From the NCBI GenBank assembly GCA_000320545.1, contig ADNK01001892.1, positions 17,501 through 79,729 on the forward strand: a stretch of 62,229 nucleotides of DNA, read 5' to 3'. The translations under genes were made by a program, and so were the position numbers. The DNA comes from Bigelowiella natans CCMP2755. Taxonomy: Eukaryota > Cercozoa > Chlorarachniophyceae. Positions 1 through 13,797 of this stretch are shown one piece after another; position 1 is the stretch's first letter, and every line of letters starts with the position of its first letter. A model generated the notes under the pieces. It did not search any database. It was not told where the DNA came from and saw only the letters and a list, made by a program, of their open reading frames with translations.

Positions 1-605
1 TAAGTAATACACACATGAATATTTACCGGATTTTTCACTCTTGTGTAGTTTAAGCTGCAGCAGCAGCATATGAATGAGTAGTAGTAGTAGTAGTAGAAGT
101 AGTAGTAGTAGTAGCACAATTACTATTATGTGACGCATTATGTATTACCTTCTCTTTCTCCTCCAGCTGCTGCTGCTGCTGGTGGTAGTGGCTCGTGTAA
201 GAATTCAGCCCCTTGCCAACGTATTCCTATGTTATCACCCTCGCTCTAACCACAATCATCATCACCATCATCATTATCATCATCAGCGTTGACAATGTTA
301 TTTTGATTAAAATTACTGCCAACACCAACAAACACTACGCAAATCAAATATTAGTAATAGTAGCAGTAGTGCCAACACCAACAAACACTACGCAAATCAA
401 ATATTAGTTATAGTAGCAGTAGTAGCAGTTGTAGCAGCAACATCATCACCACCCACATACCTCTCTTATTTGCCTTTCTTCATTGCTTTCCAAGGATATA
501 TTTTGCAGCAATACACAGGCGTTTCTATTTGTATAATGGAATACAAAGGGAAGGAGGAGGGAAGGAGGGAGGGAGAGCTCCTTATTCTTTCTTCCAAACA
601 TATAT

Positions 606-639
<34 letters not shown>

Positions 640-2003
640 AATGGCAGTGTAGTGCTACTACTATATAACTATCTATCTATTAATTAAAAGGAGAAAGGTA
701 GTGGCACTACTACTACTACTAGTACTACCACCACTACTACTACTATTTCACCTAGCTTTTAAGTAGTCTTTGGTTTGATTGTGTTCATGTCGCCGATGAT
801 GATTATGTCTTTTTCGCATTGGACCACCTATTCACAGCAGCAGCAGCAGCAGCAGCAGAGAAGAAGCAGAAGAAGAAGCAGAAGAAGAAGAAGAAGAAGA
901 AGAAGAAGAAGAAAAATAAGATTTCCAGGAAGGAATATAGCAGATAACATTCTCCTAAAGCAGCTCATATGGTGATATTCTTCCCCTTTTCGTCGTTTTA
1001 TAATCATTTTATACTGCTATGTATTGATAGTTAAAAGTATGTTTGGTTCACACACACACACACACACAAATAATATATCCTGCAAGTGCTGCTACTGCTG
1101 CTTGCTGATGGTGGTGGTGGTGGTGGTGCGCAACACTCACTTGCATAGTTGAGCAACTTCGATATATCAAACAGGGAAAAGAATCTGATGGCGGAGAGCC
1201 AAGGCACGTACACAAACGACAACATCAAAACACGCAACCACGCATAAGAGGAGGATGATAACATGGAAATTAATTATAGATGCAATGATGATGATTTACA
1301 ATGAATTCGTGATTCAGTAAGAATAGTAACTTACCCGCCTTCAAAGCGAATACCGAGATATTTACCAGATTTGGAAACAATCAATTCCCGTGGTACACCT
1401 TGGAAGTAGGAGGAAGTGCAGTGAAGAAGGAGGAGAGTAAATTGTTTCTTATATTAGTATTGAAAAGAAAGAAGAGATGCTTTCTCAAGTATAGCTTCTT
1501 ATGATCAGTTAAGGCAGCAGCTGCTTTGTCGGAGTTATAACTAGGTAATAACAAATGATGTTCTTCATTTTCTTTTTCTCCTTCTTCTTGTGTTCTCCCC
1601 CCCTCCTCATGTGTGAAGGGGGCCTATCTGTTGACGATGGTCTGGGCACCATTATTATGTGATCTAACCATTGTGCATGCATGCATGCATGATTGATCTA
1701 ATCTATCTATCTATCTATCTCTCTACCGGGTTGTTGCTGCTGGTTCTTCTTATTATTCTTGAGGCCATCAGCACTAGAAGCAGCCTCCTCCTCCTCCTCC
1801 TCCTTCTTTGGGATGCTGAGGTACTCTAAAGGCACCTCCAATTTAGGGTCCTGTTGGAAAGAGAAAGTAGTAGTAGGATATGTAAGATACAACAACAACA
1901 ACAACAACAACAATATATCAAGCACCAAGAGATCGAGAAAGGCGCGAAGGAGTAGATAGAGGAGGAGACGATGCGGAAGAATAACATGTGTGCGTGTGTG
2001 TGC

Positions 2004-2053
<50 letters not shown>

Positions 2054-2550
2054 GAAAATAGTATCATAAACGACAATACTAATGATGATGATGTAAACCA
2101 CGCTTCATTATTATACACCACATAACATCCATGCAAAGTAGCCAGCAACGATGATGCTGACGACGACGATAACATGGGCACATTAGAGATTAATAGGCCT
2201 TGACGATGGCGATTGTGGTGGTGGTGGGGGGGGGAGGGGAGGTGGATCAATAACTACCAGTGTAGATCCAGACATCAATTTAGAAGATAATAATTTGAAG
2301 TTGTTAGTAGAAGAACCAACGGTATCAGATTTAGAAATGGAAGAGGCAGCTCCTGCTGGTTTATCGGTATGAGTAGTAGTTGCTTTCGAAACAACTTCCT
2401 TTAAATCCCAAAAGCTGAGAATACCTAGTAGTAATAGTTGATCAAGTAATCAAAGTAATAATACCGGAAAAAACAACAATATGTATGAATAAGGAATACC
2501 TGTATAATATGTAAACAACTGGGCAAAGAGATGGGGTAGTGGACGTGTGA

Positions 2551-2582
<32 letters not shown>

Positions 2583-2673
2583 ATAATAATAATTTGTTAC
2601 CTGCCCTATCTATAGATATTATAACACTTGTGGTATCTCGCACGGAGGAGGATACTGCAATATCTACGACCTA

Positions 2674-2707
<34 letters not shown>

Positions 2708-3651
2708 ATGATGATGACTATGTTGTTGAAATTTGCAATGATAGCAGCAGCAGCATTCTCCATGTTAATGGTTGTGCTCATCAAATAACTACAAATTCTG
2801 AAACTCATGTGATTGAGTAGTATTTGAGGAGGGTAGAAAGAGGAGGAGGAAGTAGATGAAGTCGTCGTCGTTATCCGGTATGATGACAAAAGATAGATGA
2901 TAGCACTAAATAGTAGAAGAATGTAGATTATTTATTTATTATTTTTGACTAATACCGGTCCTTTCTGTGAAAGCACAGCAATCGTAGAAAGTGTGTGTAC
3001 GTCGACAATATGGATCTGAAAGCAGCCATGGTTATGATGATAGATCATGGTAATGATGAGTAGTATCTCGTCAACATTAATCAAATACAACAGAAAATGT
3101 CTTCAGCCTTGAAATAGTAAGATAAAAATGAGTAATCCGTTTTCTCCATCACAGAATTACGTACGTACGTACTGTAGTAGGATTGCTTAGGAATCATGTA
3201 TTGACAGTACCTAGCAGTTTTACTAACAATGGTGTGATCTATGAATATTATATCTTTATCATAAATATTACACATTTAAAATGAGGAAGCAAAAAGATAT
3301 ATAATTTAAGACATTATCATACCTCGTTGGATCCCCTGCTGACACATGAAATGAGGTCTCTCTCCCCTCCTTTCTTGTTCTTGTTCTTGTTTTGATTCTC
3401 TGCCTCCTTCTTCCATGCTGTTGGTAGCTCTAGGATCTTTGTTACTGCACGTCTAAGCACCCTACGTGAAAAATGACACCTTCCCCCACTTGAATCCCAC
3501 AACGTCAAACGACCGTCAACATCTCCAGATACGATCATTTCCAATTCATCCCATGTCCGTTTAAGTGATGCTAGGGCTGTCACTTCCACACAACCCTCAT
3601 GCACCATAGCCACCACCGGCTGCAAATACCTAACATATGATGGACAATTAG

Positions 3652-3685
<34 letters not shown>

Positions 3686-4019
3686 GTTATTCTTGTCCAT
3701 CGGTACTAACCGACTGGCCAAACTGATTTCTACAACACTCTAAATCACATTACTACACGTTTCTTAAGTCGTAAATCCTCTAGGTGTATGGCAACACATT
3801 TGACAAATACTCATAACTTTATATCATAATATTTTTCGTGGTGAGATATTGTTGACAACTTTTTTCCAATCCATTCTTCATGATGCCTGATAGGAGGGAG
3901 GGAGACAAAGAGAGAGAGAGAGAGAGAGAAAGAGAGGAAGAAGTATCGGCTAAGAGCACAATATTTTATTATTGGATTTATATGAGAGTGCAGAATAAAC
4001 CAAAGCAGTATGGTTAGAG

Positions 4020-4055
<36 letters not shown>

Positions 4056-4590
4056 TATCGATTTGAGCCGATCATCATTAATCAAAGCACCTCGTCGGAG
4101 GCTTTTCATGCACAATTTTCCACAAGCATAGTTCCCCACTTTTAGAACCCGTCACCACGTATCTAGGTGTTGGAGGAGTTGTGGTGGTGCACAAAAATAT
4201 ACGGACATTTATGCAAATCGCTCAAATTATGATACAAAAATATATTTGTAATTATATCGAATCTACAAATTTGAATGAAATAGGAGAAAGAGACGGCTAA
4301 TGACTATGATATTCAGTGAATATAAGAGCTAGCTATGAAGTCCAGCACATGCACACCGTCTCTGTCTACTATAAATATATGGCACGGAGTTAGACAGTAA
4401 AACTCCAGCTCGCTTACATGACCGCATATCAGAGCGAGAGCAGAAGGGGTGGGGAAGAAAGGAAAAGAAGGGAGAATCGCTGCTAAAGAATGTTTGAGTT
4501 GAGATACTTTAATCCTGCCGTCACTGCGGTAATATCATGCTTTGGGGGACCATCCCAAAATACTAGCGGGAACAGAAGAGATTGGTTCAT
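1..4590 (-). CDS. WD40 protein, WDR7/rabconnectin-3-beta-like (5' part, runs off left edge)
   Basis: Multi-exon gene read on the minus strand. Phase-consistent exons: 4508-4590 (start ATG at 4590), 4091-4162, 3323-3629, 2956-3015, 2601-2670, 2258-2424, 1727-1850, 1335-1398; tentative 1141-1184 and 149-245. The first residues read MNQSLLFPLVFWDGPPKHDI, which matches in position and character the start of WDR7-type proteins (hydrophobic stretch, W, P-x-H). WD-repeat signatures follow: VVTGSKSGELCLWKI (exon 2), MIVSGDVDGRLTLWDSSGGRC (exon 3), IHIVDVHTLSTI (exon 4), VIISIDRAGILSFWDL (exons 5-6). The WDR7 family acts with DMXL proteins in V-ATPase assembly and vesicle acidification; that role is family knowledge, not shown here. 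Loops carry low-complexity inserts (NK, poly-E, poly-Q) that look like coding microsatellites. Exons below position 1100 are uncertain and the C-terminal part lies outside the window. Confidence 0.72.
317..423 (+). repeat. 53-bp tandem duplication
   Basis: GCCAACACCAACAAACACTA and the following bases up to AGTAGCAGTAGT occur twice in tandem with one difference (AGTAATAG/AGTTATAG). It lies between tentative exons of the WD40 gene. Confidence 0.9.
1982..2049 (+). repeat. (GT)n-(GA)n microsatellite
   Basis: TGTGTGCGTGTGTGTGCGTG followed by more than 20 GA units, in an intron of the WD40 gene. Confidence 0.95.
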
Positions 4591-4929
4591 TGGCAGGCAC
4601 GGGAAGGAGGTTGGGCTTTCGAGCCTTTAAGTAAGTCCCCAGTGTCCTCGTTTGTCTAAAAATGTATAGTACTTATTGAATATGATCACTAAATGTCGTA
4701 GATTCCACCACTATCATTGACTTGCGTACCAGAGTCGCCGTTCGTAGACACACCCACACACGTGAGCTAATTAGTGCGGGAAGGAGGAGGGGAGCAGTGT
4801 TTATTCGTCGATCGACCGCAGAACCCAACCTACTACCACTGCTTGATGACTGACTGACTTGATGATGATTGATTGATGAATGATGATGACCCAGGCAATT
4901 ACCAACCAGTGCTGCCTTTTTTTTCATGT

Positions 4930-6500
4930 CGCTTCGCATAAAATGGCAGGTGTTTGATGATGATGAGCTGGGTAATCTTACAACTGGAGGCTCATGTGAG
5001 TGTCGCTCCCCTCAAAATGTCAAGTGTAATTACATCGAGACAAGGTGCATCAGCATGGAAAGTCTCCACGCAGCTAGAATGCCAATTTTTCAAATCCAGT
5101 CAGTCCTCACTGAAGCTGGTTCGAGGCAGTGCGTTTCGTGCTTTGCAAATGTCATGCAACATTTTGGAAGTGCAGTCCTTCATCACGTTTGTTTGTTTGA
5201 TCGCATTTTCTTTGGTTGCACGTTTTGGAAGTGTGGTCCACCTTCAAGTCACTTTCTTTTTTTGTTTCTTTGCTCTTGTCAGGGGAGGATGTGCACGCGT
5301 CAGCACGTCTGATGCGATGAGCCCTGCTTCGCGTTCATTCAAGGTCATCCGTCGAAGTGCCGTGGCCGACGGACGCGAAAGAAACCCTCAAGTTTTCTTG
5401 GTGTTTCAGTTGATTGAGGAGGACACGGGTGAGTCAGCGTGCTGCCTTCTCGTTGAGATTCGAGTTGCAGGCACGTTGCACGTCGCTCCGCTGCACCACT
5501 CCAGCACTGCAGCCAAATCAAAGCCAAGTTCAATGCTTCTGCGTGCAGCCTTGTGCTCCTTTCGACCGCGTCATTGGAATCACTGCTTGCTTTCTTTCTT
5601 TCTTTCATTCCAGCATGAACGTTGTGTGAGCAGCGCGTGTTGCATGATTCGTGTTTGCTCCTGAATGTTGAAAGTGATTTTGACTCATTGTTGCCACGTG
5701 TCCTGCAGAAAACACGACCATGCACAAACCTCTGGAAAAATGCTGTGGCTCGGTGCGTTTCGGCACGCCTTGTGGCTTGCCAGCTGCAAGTGCCAGTCTG
5801 GCGGCAGCAGTGTTGTGCGTGCTGGCACACGCTGGCACGCCTGGACACAGCAGTTCATTGTGTGCATCGCATGCAGTCATCTCGACTTTCAGTTTTCGCA
5901 TCGCGTGCAAAAAAATCTTGCGTGCGCATGCACATGGGCTTGTGTGTGCATTTGGACGTGATCAACTTTGATGCCAGTTGTCGCACCTTCGGTTTGTGCA
6001 TTCATCGCTTGCGTGGGAGTTGGCATGCTGTCAATGTCCTTGTTGATTGTCTGAACTTGCTCAGCCTGCATGGCAGCAGGCGCGGTGCGATGATGCGACG
6101 CGGCATTGAAACCATTCGCATGCAGAACGGCCGCAGCCGGCTGTTGTCCTTGAACTCTTCGTCAAGGCAAGCTGCGTGCTTCGGAATGGGTGACGCTGAT
6201 CGGTCAGCGTGCCGCGGTGGTGGATCTGAGGTGTCAGAGGTCATCAATTCTTGTGAAGCATGCATGCGCATGCAAGTGCAGGCTAGCAAACTGTCACTAT
6301 CAGGCCAACAGGGCACCGCGCATTCCCCATGCGCGCAACGACTCTTGCGCTAAAAAATGGCCGAACAAGCTAGGGCAGGGCACGGTGAAATTTGCATGCA
6401 CGGTTGCTTGAATGATGATGAGACGTCTAGATCGTCTCAATGAGCGCTCTCTGGAATTTGAGCCCGTTTTGGCTGACATTTGCAGCAACCACAGAACCAC
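4930..6500. repeat. GC-rich intergenic island, copy A of a dispersed element
   Basis: About 1.5 kb lacking microsatellites and rich in TGCA/GCATGC words. Two parts recur in inverted orientation in the island at 16.1-19.0 kb: 5972-6232 is nearly identical to the complement of 17430-17690, and 5095-5150 matches the complement of about 18907-18990 in diverged form. The order and rough spacing of the two shared parts agree, so the islands look like two inverted copies of one longer element, one of them with insertions. No terminal inverted repeat, target-site duplication or transposase could be identified by eye. Confidence 0.6.
5972..6232 (-). repeat. Inverted repeat arm, left copy (about 260 bp)
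   Basis: The reverse complement of this segment matches 17430-17690 with only a few substitutions and one single-base indel (a GCCCGG versus GCCGG difference near the middle). By eye the identity is about 98 percent. It contains a short hairpin with 7-bp arms, ACGCTGA ... TCAGCGT, separated by four bases. Both copies can be translated without stops in one frame over most of their length, but the indel changes the frame between copies, which argues against a conserved protein. Confidence 0.85.
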
Positions 6501-7158
6501 CACAAAGTAGCAGAAACTAGCAGCAAACCAGCAATGATTAACGATGTCTTAGATGCAGTAACTCTTTGCAATTATGATGAAGACAAGTAACCATCGACAC
6601 ATCATCAACAGAGTGGACATTGCACTTTGGAAATGTTCCCATCCAACCTGTAAGCCGATGTTGCATGAAGGTGGTAAAATATGTAGAAATTTCCAAACAT
6701 ACATATCTTCTGAGTTTCAGAATAAAGAAGAAAGCACAGAGCAGCCTACATAACTAAATCTAATGAGTATGGGATGTAATTTGACTTCTCTTAAAGCTGC
6801 TGTTTACTCCTGTTCATTTGCTTCTGTAGTGCTTACCTTTGTCTTTCCTTTCAGACAGCTAGGTATTCACTTATCTATCTATTCGCTATTTGTCATTATG
6901 CCTTTGTGTCTTCTTGAGATGTTGCTTTGCCTGCAGCAGCTTGATCATCCTTTTTTGACGGAGCCTTAAGAACTAGTCGAACCATGTTAATGCATCCTAA
7001 GAAAAACATTGATAATTATGGATAATAAAAATCGTGGTGCAACAAATACGACTTGCAAGAACTTATGTCTCTATTTCTTCTAAAAAATCTCTAGTCGTCT
7101 ATGTGATGATACGTATTAAAACTTAAATCCTGCTGCTGCTTACAAATAGTTAGTTGTC

Positions 7159-7616
7159 TTAGCATGTATGACCCATAACCGCTTCTCCCACAGAACGGCC
7201 ATAGACCATAAACATTGCCTGTTTGTACATAGAAAGAAAGAGAAGCAACAACGAGGAGAAGGAAGGGGAGAAGATTAATAAGAGGATCCTTAGGGTTAGG
7301 AGAGTGGTAGTATTACTACCCTACTAATACTAATAGTAGTAAATACGGCAGTGTGTTATTTTCTCATCGAGGAAGAAGGATAATAACTCATAGTGTACGA
7401 CGTGTGATCGCATGCTGTGTACAACGACAACATAAAAATCCTATTAGAGGAAAGAATACCAGTAGCTTTTTAATCAGAATATAAAGCAAAAGTATAAGTG
7501 TTTGTTGTATCTTGCTGATATGTACAAGCAAGATGCCGATATTAGTAAGAATACTCAGCGGTCCTCGGTACTACCTGCTGTACAATGTTCTTGGCACTCG
7601 ACGATACCTAGTACCA

Positions 7617-7647
<31 letters not shown>

Positions 7648-8163
7648 CATCATTATGTGAGAATGAAGTTGAGAGTAGGAAACAACCAACCTTCAAATCG
7701 GCGCTATAATCATTGAATAATAATAATCATAAATAGCCATGATGAAGATGATGATCATCATCGTAATAACACCAATTCAATCGTGGAGGAGGTGGCGGTT
7801 CTTAGTATCTATTTTATACTATATTATTCTTTTATTCATGATCACAATTAGAATAGTAGTAGTTATTGTTACAGGGTATTGCAGCCAATCTGGAGCTGCT
7901 GCACGAATTCCCAAACGGTCCTAGCAGCATTTTAAAGTAAAAGAAGAGTGGTTGAATTTATTGTCGATGTTGTCGATAATGATAACGATGATGATGATGA
8001 TGATGATGATGATGACGATGATGATGATGACAGTAGTGATGACTCATTATTATATAAATAATTCAATAACCGTCGTTATAGCTTTCCGGTAAGAGAATCC
8101 TCTTAGTCCCTCTTTTCCTTTAGTTAGTAGTTTTTTTTAGAAGAAGAAGGCGACGATTTCAAC

Positions 8164-8200
<37 letters not shown>

Positions 8201-8984
8201 GGGAAGTAATTGCGACAGCAAATACCAAAAACGAAGGTCATTATCATCATGATCTTCATCATTGTTGTCAATGAACTAACCGTTGAAAGCTCCGAAACCA
8301 CTTGCTCGTACACCTCCTACAAATGAAAATAATGCATATCCATTTTATTATCATCATAATATTTCCTAATTACAAATCAAACAGCAGCACATCATGATTT
8401 AATTAATTTCAACTGACATCTTACTAATTAGTACAAATCAGCACCATACTACTACAACTACTACTACCAAATGGTAAAGATTGGATCAGCGGCACAATGG
8501 CAAAGTCATTAATGTTAGCCATTCCAGTCACAATGCGTTTTGAGATACGCTCTGCTTTAGAATAGTCTTTTGAGAAGATAGAAGATCTAACAAGGAGGGC
8601 CATAGAGGAAAAGAAGGAGATAGTTAGAAAGAAGAAGTAAAAAGGCAAGATATCATTCAGAAAAGAGAAATTAAAGAGCTGTGATCTGTGTTGATTGAGA
8701 GAGGAGCCGTGTGCATTACATATCAGCAGCTTTGGAATGACTGACCATAATGTAGAATACGCATTTAATGCGAAACATTTCCATTATGTTGTAGTTGTTA
8801 TCGGGGTTTGTTAAACAATCATGACTACAAACAGACAACAATTATTACTATTATTAATTGGTACGTGTATTATTACTATTATTATTATTATTATTATATA
8901 CGCAGCAGTTAGTTGTTTAAGATGACCCTAAACCATATGGAGTAGAATTGCATAATTTCTCCAATTCGTCTTCGCTCTTCCATC

Positions 8985-9059
<75 letters not shown>

Positions 9060-9773
9060 CAAAATGTTACTACGATTTCAAGCAGAAAAAGTGGTAAAAT
9101 ACAGACATAGACGATTAAGCTACATATTCATCTCGAAAGGAAGAGTGAGCCTACAACTATGGTACCGTTATCGTCAAATTCTCTTTATTTTCTTCATTAT
9201 TGTTTATGTAGTAATAATTATAATACGTAAATGAAGGTAGTAAAAGTTGTACAGCTGATGAACGATAACAATTATATTTCTATGCGGTTCTATATGATAT
9301 AACTGGTAGCGCCACCTTATAACCGTCATTACAGGGCCAAATGTTTCCTATTATGAGAAAAATAACAAAAGAAGACGAAGAAAACGTTAAGATGATGCCA
9401 ACATTACTAAATAATATTCTCCATCAAAATTCTAGTGTGGTATTCATTCATAATCATTTATATTCATTCATTCAATTGTTACTTCTGTAGCGATTTCCAT
9501 TTTCAAGTCCACGTCGGCCAGCACAGTTGGTTCAAAATACGTGGGATGTTTTCCCTATTGTTAGTGGCGCAGTTGTAGTAAGCACAGAAGCAGCAGCAGC
9601 AGCAGCAGCAGTTGTAGTAGTAGTAGTAGTAGTAGTAGTAGGTTTAAAACTACGTGGGATGATGATGATGATAATGTTAGTAATAACAGTAGACGATCGG
9701 TACACCAAGATGGCACTGCTACTACTACAACTACTACTACTACTGCTACTACTACAATTAGTACTACTACTAC

Positions 9774-9804
<31 letters not shown>

Positions 9805-10124
9805 AACTACTACTATACTACTACCTCAGTTCCCTTACGTTTCCCTCCATAGAGTACACGTGCACCCTATTCATTCATTCATTCATTCTCTTTTAACAAT
9901 AAGAACAAGAACTAGAGTAATAATAAGTACTATGAAGGAGCCTTTGTTCTTATGGCAACTATGATACTCAATCTAATTATTACGTATTATACTCATTTAT
10001 AAGCTTATGATTCCTATATACTACTACTGCTGCTGCTACTACTACCTTTGAAGTTGCATCGGCTATCAATTTTTCCACATGTTTTGCCTGTGAGGAGGGG
10101 GAGGAGGAACGATGGTGAATAACA

Positions 10125-10157
<33 letters not shown>

Positions 10158-11267
10158 CTCCATAATAAAAATCGTGATGATAATGATGATTATAATGATG
10201 AGATTAACATTCATCACACTAACTACATTGTTAAGTGTGTTGTTATCATTATCATCATCATCATCATCATCACCATCAACAACAACAACAAAAAGAGCAT
10301 CGACTGACCTGGCTGGGCATTGTCATTGCTCCAAAATCGCATCTGAAATGTTGTGATTAAAGGATCAAATCTAAAGCAAAAGAAGATAATTTTGTATTTC
10401 TAGTGCATAAGTTATATTTTTCTCACGATATTTCATATGTTATGATGATGATACTGATATTGATGGTGACAAATTGCGTTTAAATCGTCTCTTCCACAAT
10501 CATTGAAAGCCTTATAATTATGATGCAAAAGTGATCCTTTATTCCGAACAACACCTCCACCAACAACAACTACAACAACACCATTATTAATACTACCTCA
10601 ATCCTTTGCATGATGCACCTTGACGAGTTTTCTTAAGTTTTATCAGAATTTTCTTCAGGAATTCATCGTAAATACCATCTTGCACGAGGAATCGCTCAGC
10701 AGATATGCAGTTTTGGCCACAATTTATGAAAGCTCCTCGAATGGCAATATCCTAATTATAATAGTAATAATTAATAATAATAATAATAATAATGATGGTT
10801 ATAAGTGTTTGTTGTTTGATAAGCAGGACAAAGGATATTATCTGATCATCCCCATATATGATGCATGTAGTAGTAGTGGTGGTGTCTTCGTCGTCATCGT
10901 CATCATCATCATCATCATCATCATGATCATCACACGTACGATGGCGTGGTCCAAATCTGCGTCATCACAGACTACAAAAGCATCCTTTCCTCCCAATTCG
11001 AGTATCACTGGGGTCAGAGTTGAAGAGGCGCCCTACGTACAGAACAACAACAACAACAACATCGTATACGTATAATAATAAAAATAATAATAATATAATA
11101 ATAATAATATATTTTGCAGCGTTGATTATGATTGGGAGGATGAGGCTCCTCCTCCTCATCCTCCTCCTCATCCTCATCCTTATCCTCTTACTACTACTGC
11201 TACTACTACTACTACTACTACCTTCATAACGAGCTTTCCAACTCCAGGAGATCCAATAAACAATACC

Positions 11268-11310
<43 letters not shown>

Positions 11311-11397
11311 CCATCATCGATGGATGATGTCTGTTAAATACTACCACTCACTGCTACTTATACTGTCAAGGATGACGATGATGCGTATGACTACTAT

Positions 11398-11429
<32 letters not shown>

Positions 11430-12230
11430 GTACCTTCTCAACCCCAGATTGCACAAGCGCTGCTCCTGTCTCCCCGTATCCTGATAGATAGAAAAAAACA
11501 ACCAACATTATAAGGTAATATTTATGAGTTATAATAATAATAATAATGATAATAGAATATTCAAGATGAAAGGATTGACGACAATTATAATCTGTTTAAT
11601 CTAATACTATTGTCGTTGTATCTCTGCATCATCGGTGTTATCACCCCATTTCACTAAAATGTGATATAGGATTCATACACACACACACACATGCAGCAGC
11701 AGAAGAAGCATTGCCATTCATTGGCAAGCAAAAAATGCAAACTAGAAACTATTACCAACCACCCTTTCCCCCTTAATTTTGTGAGTACTAGTATTCAACA
11801 AACTGCTGCTGCTGCTGCTGCTATTACTCACAATATCGCACGACAACCTCCTACCTGTAATGATTTGAACGAGATCAGGGTTATATCCACGTTTCCCGAT
11901 GATTTCCCTCAAAACATCCTACCACCAACCATCAATGATCATTGTTTTTTCAATTACTATCCATCAATCTCTATTAAATCATCAATCTGTCTATTTTAAT
12001 ATACTCTCCTCCTCCACCTCTTCTCTAAACAATAATTTCATGCATTCAAACAACACTCAACAAGCACACACATATATAACATGTTATACTGCATTTCTAT
12101 ACTCTTCTTCTTCCACGATAATGGCATTCATGTTGCTGCTGCTGCTGCTAGTATATAAGATGTATATATACATTACTACATTGCACCTCAATCCACTTCG
12201 CACTTGATGATGCCCATTCAGATACCTATC

Positions 12231-12290
<60 letters not shown>

Positions 12291-13102
12291 CGAGGAGGTA
12301 TTACGTGAAAAGACGGAGAGAGAAGCAAAACAAGATAGAAACGGTTTGATTCTATCCTTTCTTCTCATACACTACTACAACTACTACTACTACTACTACT
12401 ACTACAACAACTACATATTTGTTATCAATTCCCTTGTTCTAAAAAACTTCCCATTATTACTCCTCCCCCCCCCTCCTCCTTCTTTCTCCTACTACTACTA
12501 CTACTACTACTACTATACTATTAGTAAAGTAGCGACCTTCACGACAGCGCCATTTCCTGCAAAGAGAGCTGTTGCTACGTGGCTAAGGACGTTATGAAAA
12601 GGATAGTTCCAAGGAACGATGATGCCTATCACCCCCATTGGGTACCATTCTACGCGTGCAGACTGCCATGCCACACACACATATATATATGTATGATAAA
12701 AATCAGTATATTGTAACAATGATAGAATAGACGGCGATGAGTGAGCAAGGTTAAGCAGATGATTAGAAGCAATAGTATTCTATTCTCCACTTGACCATTA
12801 TTATCTCCTGATTTTCTTCACCATATTCTCTGTCTCACACTACAACTACTACAACCTCCATCATCATCAGCAACCGCTACTACGAGTACGTACGTACTAC
12901 TACTACTACTACTACTACCTTGGTAAATGCGAGAAGAAGGGGAACATCACGGTTCTAAGATTTAAAAATGATAATGCATGTTATTACTTACACAGTTAAC
13001 AACTTATCAGTCAGCATTCATTGCTTTTCTGTTGTAGAGAATTGCTTCTTATAGTGAAAGAATTGCCGAAAGAGCAAGTAGCTGTAATTATTATTTTCAA
13101 GT

Positions 13103-13137
<35 letters not shown>

Positions 13138-13763
13138 AGGAGCAGTAGCAGCAGCAGCAGCAGCAGCACTGGGTTATTGTTACATTCTTCCTCATCCACT
13201 GGTGGGGGAGGAGGAGGAGGGGATCTGGTATCGTTACATATTCGTCGTTGATTGTTCTATAATATTAGTACTACCTCAGGTTGTAGGCACTGCTCTCCTT
13301 TAGCAACAAGCCATCTTAGCTTTTCAAGTGTAGTCATGACCTGATAAGTGGTGGCCATGGCAACGACGACGATGATGATGAGGGGGAGGAGGAGGAGGAG
13401 GAGGAGGAAGAGGAAGACACACACTAATCGTGTATGTCCTGTATTTCCAAAGATAACGTTTTATGTTGATCTAAAATAGAATTTCATCACCAGACTTACT
13501 TTCTTCTGTGCTGCATGATCAATCATATGACCATACTAACTACTACTACTACCTCGCCCAATGAAGCTTCTGCCATTGTCTTCCCTGTTTCCTCGCAACT
13601 CTTTCTTGCGATTAACTCCTACCGAAGAACCACCCACCACCAGCAGAACAACAACAACAACAACAACAATGCTAAATTTACACCGACTTTCATTTCTCGT
13701 TGCCACCATTGAACCCCTCTCATTTCTCTTCTATCTTTTCTCCTCCCGCTGTGACTGGTATCG

Positions 13764-13797
<34 letters not shown>

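Larger units (their letters stand above)
4591..7158. other. Intergenic region with GC-rich island
   Basis: Between the start of the WD40 gene and the stop of the ALDH gene. 4600-4930 is ordinary upstream DNA, probably containing the WD40 promoter; no clear TATA or initiator could be assigned. 4930-6500 is a GC-richer, microsatellite-poor island with overlapping ORFs in all frames, none with a recognisable domain. 6500-7158 is plain AT-rich sequence, presumably 3' flank of the ALDH gene. Large ORFs on both strands at 5345-6411 are expected from the low stop-codon frequency of the island and are not called as genes. Confidence 0.6.

Noticed and set aside
775-975. ORF with poly-Q and Arg/Ser-rich tail
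   Set aside because: Pure translation of CAG and AGA microsatellites in intronic DNA; many similar ORFs across the window (for example 9527-9964, 13021-13251, 37239-37616) have the same origin.
5345-6411. Cluster of overlapping ORFs on both strands, up to 243 codons
   Set aside because: GC-rich island with few stop codons; several frames are open at once, none has a recognisable domain, and the homologous copy at 17.4-17.7 kb has an indel that shifts the frame.
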